Assembly: GCA_019115725.1 (NCBI GenBank)
Contig: DXCY01000010.1
Location: forward strand, 1 to 7,905
Length of the DNA stretch: 7,905 nucleotides
Direction of reading: 5' to 3'
Source: Candidatus Luteimonas excrementigallinarum
GTDB lineage: Bacteria; Pseudomonadota; Gammaproteobacteria; Xanthomonadales; Xanthomonadaceae
The notes beneath the pieces were generated by a model. That model saw only the letters and a list, made by a program, of their open reading frames with translations. It made no database searches and was not told the origin of the DNA. Below are positions 5,952 to 7,905 of this stretch, in pieces. Position 1 is the first letter of the stretch; every line of letters starts with the position of its first letter. A program made the position numbers and the translations under genes.

Positions 5952-7175
5952 TCAACCTATGACATTGGTGAGATCGTAAATGGGAACCAGCACCGCCAGG
6001 ATCACCACCATGACGATGCCGGCCAACAGCAGGGTAACCACCGGCACCAGCGCCGCCAGCATACGGTCCAGCGCCTGGCCGGTTTCCTGCTCGAAAGTAT
6101 CGGCGGTCTTGAGCAGCATCGAATCCAGCGCGCCGGACTCCTCGCCCACCTGGATCATCTGCAGCGCCAGGCGCGGGAAACGCTTGCCGCGCCCCAGCGC
6201 CGGCGACAGGCCTACCCCGCCCTGGACCTCCTCGGCCGCGGCCTCGACATCCGCCGCCAGCGCCCGGTTGCCCAGTACGTTGCGGCCGATGCCCAGCGCG
6301 GCCAGCAGCGGCACGCCGTTGCGCAGCAGCGTACCCAGGGTGCGGGCCAGCCGGGCGGTTTCCAGTTTCGCCACCAACGGCCCGGCCAGGCGGGTGTCCA
6401 GCAGCCAGGCGTCGAAGCGGGCGCGGAACGCGGGATCGCGCAGCCGGCGGTCGAACCACAGCAGCGCCAGCAACGGTACGGCCAGCATCAGCAGCCACCA
6501 GTCGCGCACCAGTTCGCCAACACCAAGCACCAGCCGGGTGAACACCGGCAGCTGCGCATCCAGGCTGTCGTACATTGCCGCGAACTGCGGCACCACGTAG
6601 CCCAGCAGGAACAGCAGCGACAGGCCCACCATCACCACCAGGATCGCCGGATAGATCAGCGCGTTGATGACCCGGCCACGCAGCTCGCGGCTGCGCTCCA
6701 GGTAATCGGCCAGGCGCTGCAGGGTGTCATGCAGGGAACCGCCGGCTTCGCCCGCCCGCACCATGTTCACGTACAGGCGCGAGAACGCCCCGTGCTGGCG
6801 CTCCAACGCCTGCGACAGCGGGCTGCCGCCGCGCACCGCATCACGGATGTCGACGATGGTGCGTTTGGCCGCGGCATCCTCCGGCAGGTCCAGCAGGATG
6901 GTCAGGGCCCGGTCCAGCGGCTGCCCCGCCGCCAGCAGGGTGGCCAGTTGCTGGGTGAACTGCACCAGCCGCTGGCCGGCGAAGGGCTTGGGACGCAGCA
7001 GCGCGCGCCAGTTCGCCGTGCCGCCACCCTCGCCCGCGGGCCGTGCCTCCACCGGCATGTGGCCCTGTTCCTGCAGCCGCTGCACCACCTCGGCTTCGCT
7101 GGCGGCCTCCATCAGGCCGTCGAGCATTTCGCCGCGGGCGTTGAGCGCCCTGTAACGGAACTGGGCCACGGTCAT
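5952..7175 (-). CDS. gspF: T2SS inner-membrane platform protein GspF
   Basis: A 407-residue polytopic inner-membrane protein (normal family length about 400) that sits at the centre of the assembly platform. It is thought to transmit motion from the GspE ATPase to the growing GspG filament. The N-terminal cytoplasmic part opens with the family pattern FRYRALNARGEMLDG. Two GspF domains follow, at about 70-195 and 273-398. Each carries the expected motif: LYVNMVRAGEAGGSL (134-148) and MIQVGEESGALDSML (340-354). Membrane segments are at about 170-192, 225-241 and 373-400. The protein ends YDLTNVIG, close to the common 'iy.ln..i' ending. The ATG at 7173-7175 overlaps the TGA of the preceding lipoprotein gene as ATGA, so translation is probably coupled to that gene rather than directly to gspE. 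Confidence 0.97.
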   Translation of the reverse strand: MTVAQFRYRALNARGEMLDGLMEAASEAEVVQRLQEQGHMPVEARPAGEGGGTANWRALLRPKPFAGQRLVQFTQQLATLLAAGQPLDRALTILLDLPEDAAAKRTIVDIRDAVRGGSPLSQALERQHGAFSRLYVNMVRAGEAGGSLHDTLQRLADYLERSRELRGRVINALIYPAILVVMVGLSLLFLLGYVVPQFAAMYDSLDAQLPVFTRLVLGVGELVRDWWLLMLAVPLLALLWFDRRLRDPAFRARFDAWLLDTRLAGPLVAKLETARLARTLGTLLRNGVPLLAALGIGRNVLGNRALAADVEAAAEEVQGGVGLSPALGRGKRFPRLALQMIQVGEESGALDSMLLKTADTFEQETGQALDRMLAALVPVVTLLLAGIVMVVILAVLVPIYDLTNVIG

Positions 7176-7882
7176 CGCCCAATACGGATGGTGTGGAGCT
7201 CGGTTTCGATGGAGAAGGAAAACCTCAGCTCACGGTAACGCGGCGTTTCCACTTCCCTGACCACCCGCACCGGCATGGGTAATCCCTCCACGTCCAGAAT
7301 AAGACCGGCAGGCAGCATCGACGGCTCCTCGGGCAGCGGACCACGCGCCGTGCCGGCACACAGCGACAATCCGCAGCCGAAACGCGCCAGCACCATATCG
7401 TGGCGCGCCAGCGCCGGCTGCAGCGCCTCCCGGTAGATCCGCTCCAGCTCACGCGCGTCCGGATCCATGCCGCTGTCGGCCTCGAACCGGCCCACGGTCT
7501 CGTCCCAGCGGTCGCCGCGCATCGCCTCGACGAAACGGCCGGCACCGATCGCCTCCCCGTCCATGAACTCGGCCTCGCCCGGCGTCAGTCCGCTTTCGGA
7601 TGCCGCCACCGGTGACACCGGTGCGCGGCCGTCGCCGGTACGCACGGCGGTCTGGACCGGCTCCCGCGGGGTCGCCGGACGCAACGACCGGCGCGTGGTG
7701 AGGTCTGCGCCTGCGGACCGCACCGGCTGTTCCATCGCGGCTTCCTGCCCGGCCCGGACTGCCGTGCTGACGGCATCCGCCTCGTCCTCTGCGGCGCCAG
7801 TATCGCCGGACGGCGCGCCGCAGCCGGCCAGCACCACCACAACCGCTGCGCCGAACGTCCACCGCCCCATGCGTTCAAGCAT
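7172..7882 (-). CDS. Predicted lipoprotein of unknown function between gspE and gspF
   Basis: I do not recognise this 236-residue protein as a standard T2SS component. It starts MLERMGRWTFGAAVVVVLAG and continues with Cys21: a signal peptide with lipobox LAGC. The residue after Cys is Gly, not Asp, which suggests outer-membrane sorting. Residues 22-105 are polar, Ala/Pro/Thr/Arg-rich and probably disordered. From about 106 there is a compact region: a helical stretch (GRFVEAMRGDRWDETVGRFE; RELERIYREALQPALARHDM), a Cys pair in FGCGLSLCAG (Cys170, Cys175) that may form a disulfide, then strand-like LILDVEG, MPVRVVRE and RELRFSFSIET. The ATG at 7880-7882 overlaps the gspE end by 8 bases; the in-frame ATG at 7868-7870, 12 bases after a GAGG, is an alternative. 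Its stop overlaps the gspF start. Placement implies co-expression with the T2SS and perhaps an accessory role at the outer membrane; function is inference only. Confidence 0.85.
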   Translation of the reverse strand: MLERMGRWTFGAAVVVVLAGCGAPSGDTGAAEDEADAVSTAVRAGQEAAMEQPVRSAGADLTTRRSLRPATPREPVQTAVRTGDGRAPVSPVAASESGLTPGEAEFMDGEAIGAGRFVEAMRGDRWDETVGRFEADSGMDPDARELERIYREALQPALARHDMVLARFGCGLSLCAGTARGPLPEEPSMLPAGLILDVEGLPMPVRVVREVETPRYRELRFSFSIETELHTIRIGR

Positions 7883-7905
7883 CCTCGGTCACCCGCAACA
7901 CCTCT
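7875..7905 (-). CDS. gspE: C-terminal end of T2SS ATPase GspE (cut by window edge)
   Basis: The last nine sense codons and the TGA at 7875-7877 read EVLRVTEDA. This is the common C-terminal signature of GspE-type ATPases ('..eevlRvt.'), and gspE is the expected gene upstream of gspF in xps clusters. Only this tail is visible, so the Walker and zinc-binding motifs cannot be checked. The end overlaps the start of the lipoprotein gene by 8 bases if the ATG at 7880-7882 is used. Confidence 0.82.
   Translation of the reverse strand, partial: EVLRVTEDA

Noticed and set aside
7607..7623. Tandem 8-base palindrome (CACCGGTG twice, one base apart), possible operator
   Set aside because: It lies inside the lipoprotein coding sequence and is explained by a repeated Pro-Val in the disordered linker (APVSPVA).

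Overview
The window is a high-GC stretch read entirely from the minus strand. It holds most of a type II secretion system (T2SS, general secretion pathway) operon. In transcription order (right to left) the genes are gspE (only the last codons), an unrecognised lipoprotein gene, gspF, gspG, gspH, gspI, gspJ, gspK, gspL, gspM, gspN and gspD (5' part only). The order E-F-G-H-I-J-K-L-M-N-D, with the secretin gene last and preceded by an XpsN-type gene instead of a standard gspC, is that of the xps cluster of Xanthomonas. This and the GC-rich coding point to a member of the Xanthomonadaceae/Lysobacteraceae (Xanthomonas, Stenotrophomonas, Lysobacter, Luteimonas or similar). The genus cannot be fixed from the sequence.

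Layout: 7875-7905 is the gspE C-terminus. 7172-7882 is a lipoprotein of unknown function that overlaps both gspE and gspF. 5952-7175 is the polytopic platform protein GspF. 5439-5948 is the major pseudopilin GspG. 4968-5423, 4534-4971, 3863-4537 and 2985-3848 are the minor pseudopilins H, I, J and K. 1817-2995, 1225-1836 and 471-1235 are the inner-membrane assembly proteins L, M and N. 1-460 is the start of the lipoprotein secretin GspD. Genes overlap by 4-20 bases or are separated by 3-15 bases, so there is no room for internal promoters or terminators outside coding sequence, and I saw none. No gene-free stretch over 20 bases exists.

How they work together (family knowledge): the GspE ATPase docks on GspL and GspF and drives polymerisation of GspG into a periplasmic pseudopilus capped by H-I-J-K. 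L, M and N link the platform to the secretin. GspD forms the outer-membrane channel through which folded enzymes leave. The prepilin peptidase (GspO/PilD) needed for G-K is not in the window.

The one element that does not belong to the standard set is the lipoprotein gene wedged between gspE and gspF. It is the best candidate for something undescribed. The rest is a well-formed T2SS, with smaller points of interest: the long GspG leader, the Trp-rich N-terminal segment of GspL, and the GspC-less, lipidated-secretin architecture. No RNA genes, mobile elements or CRISPR arrays were seen.
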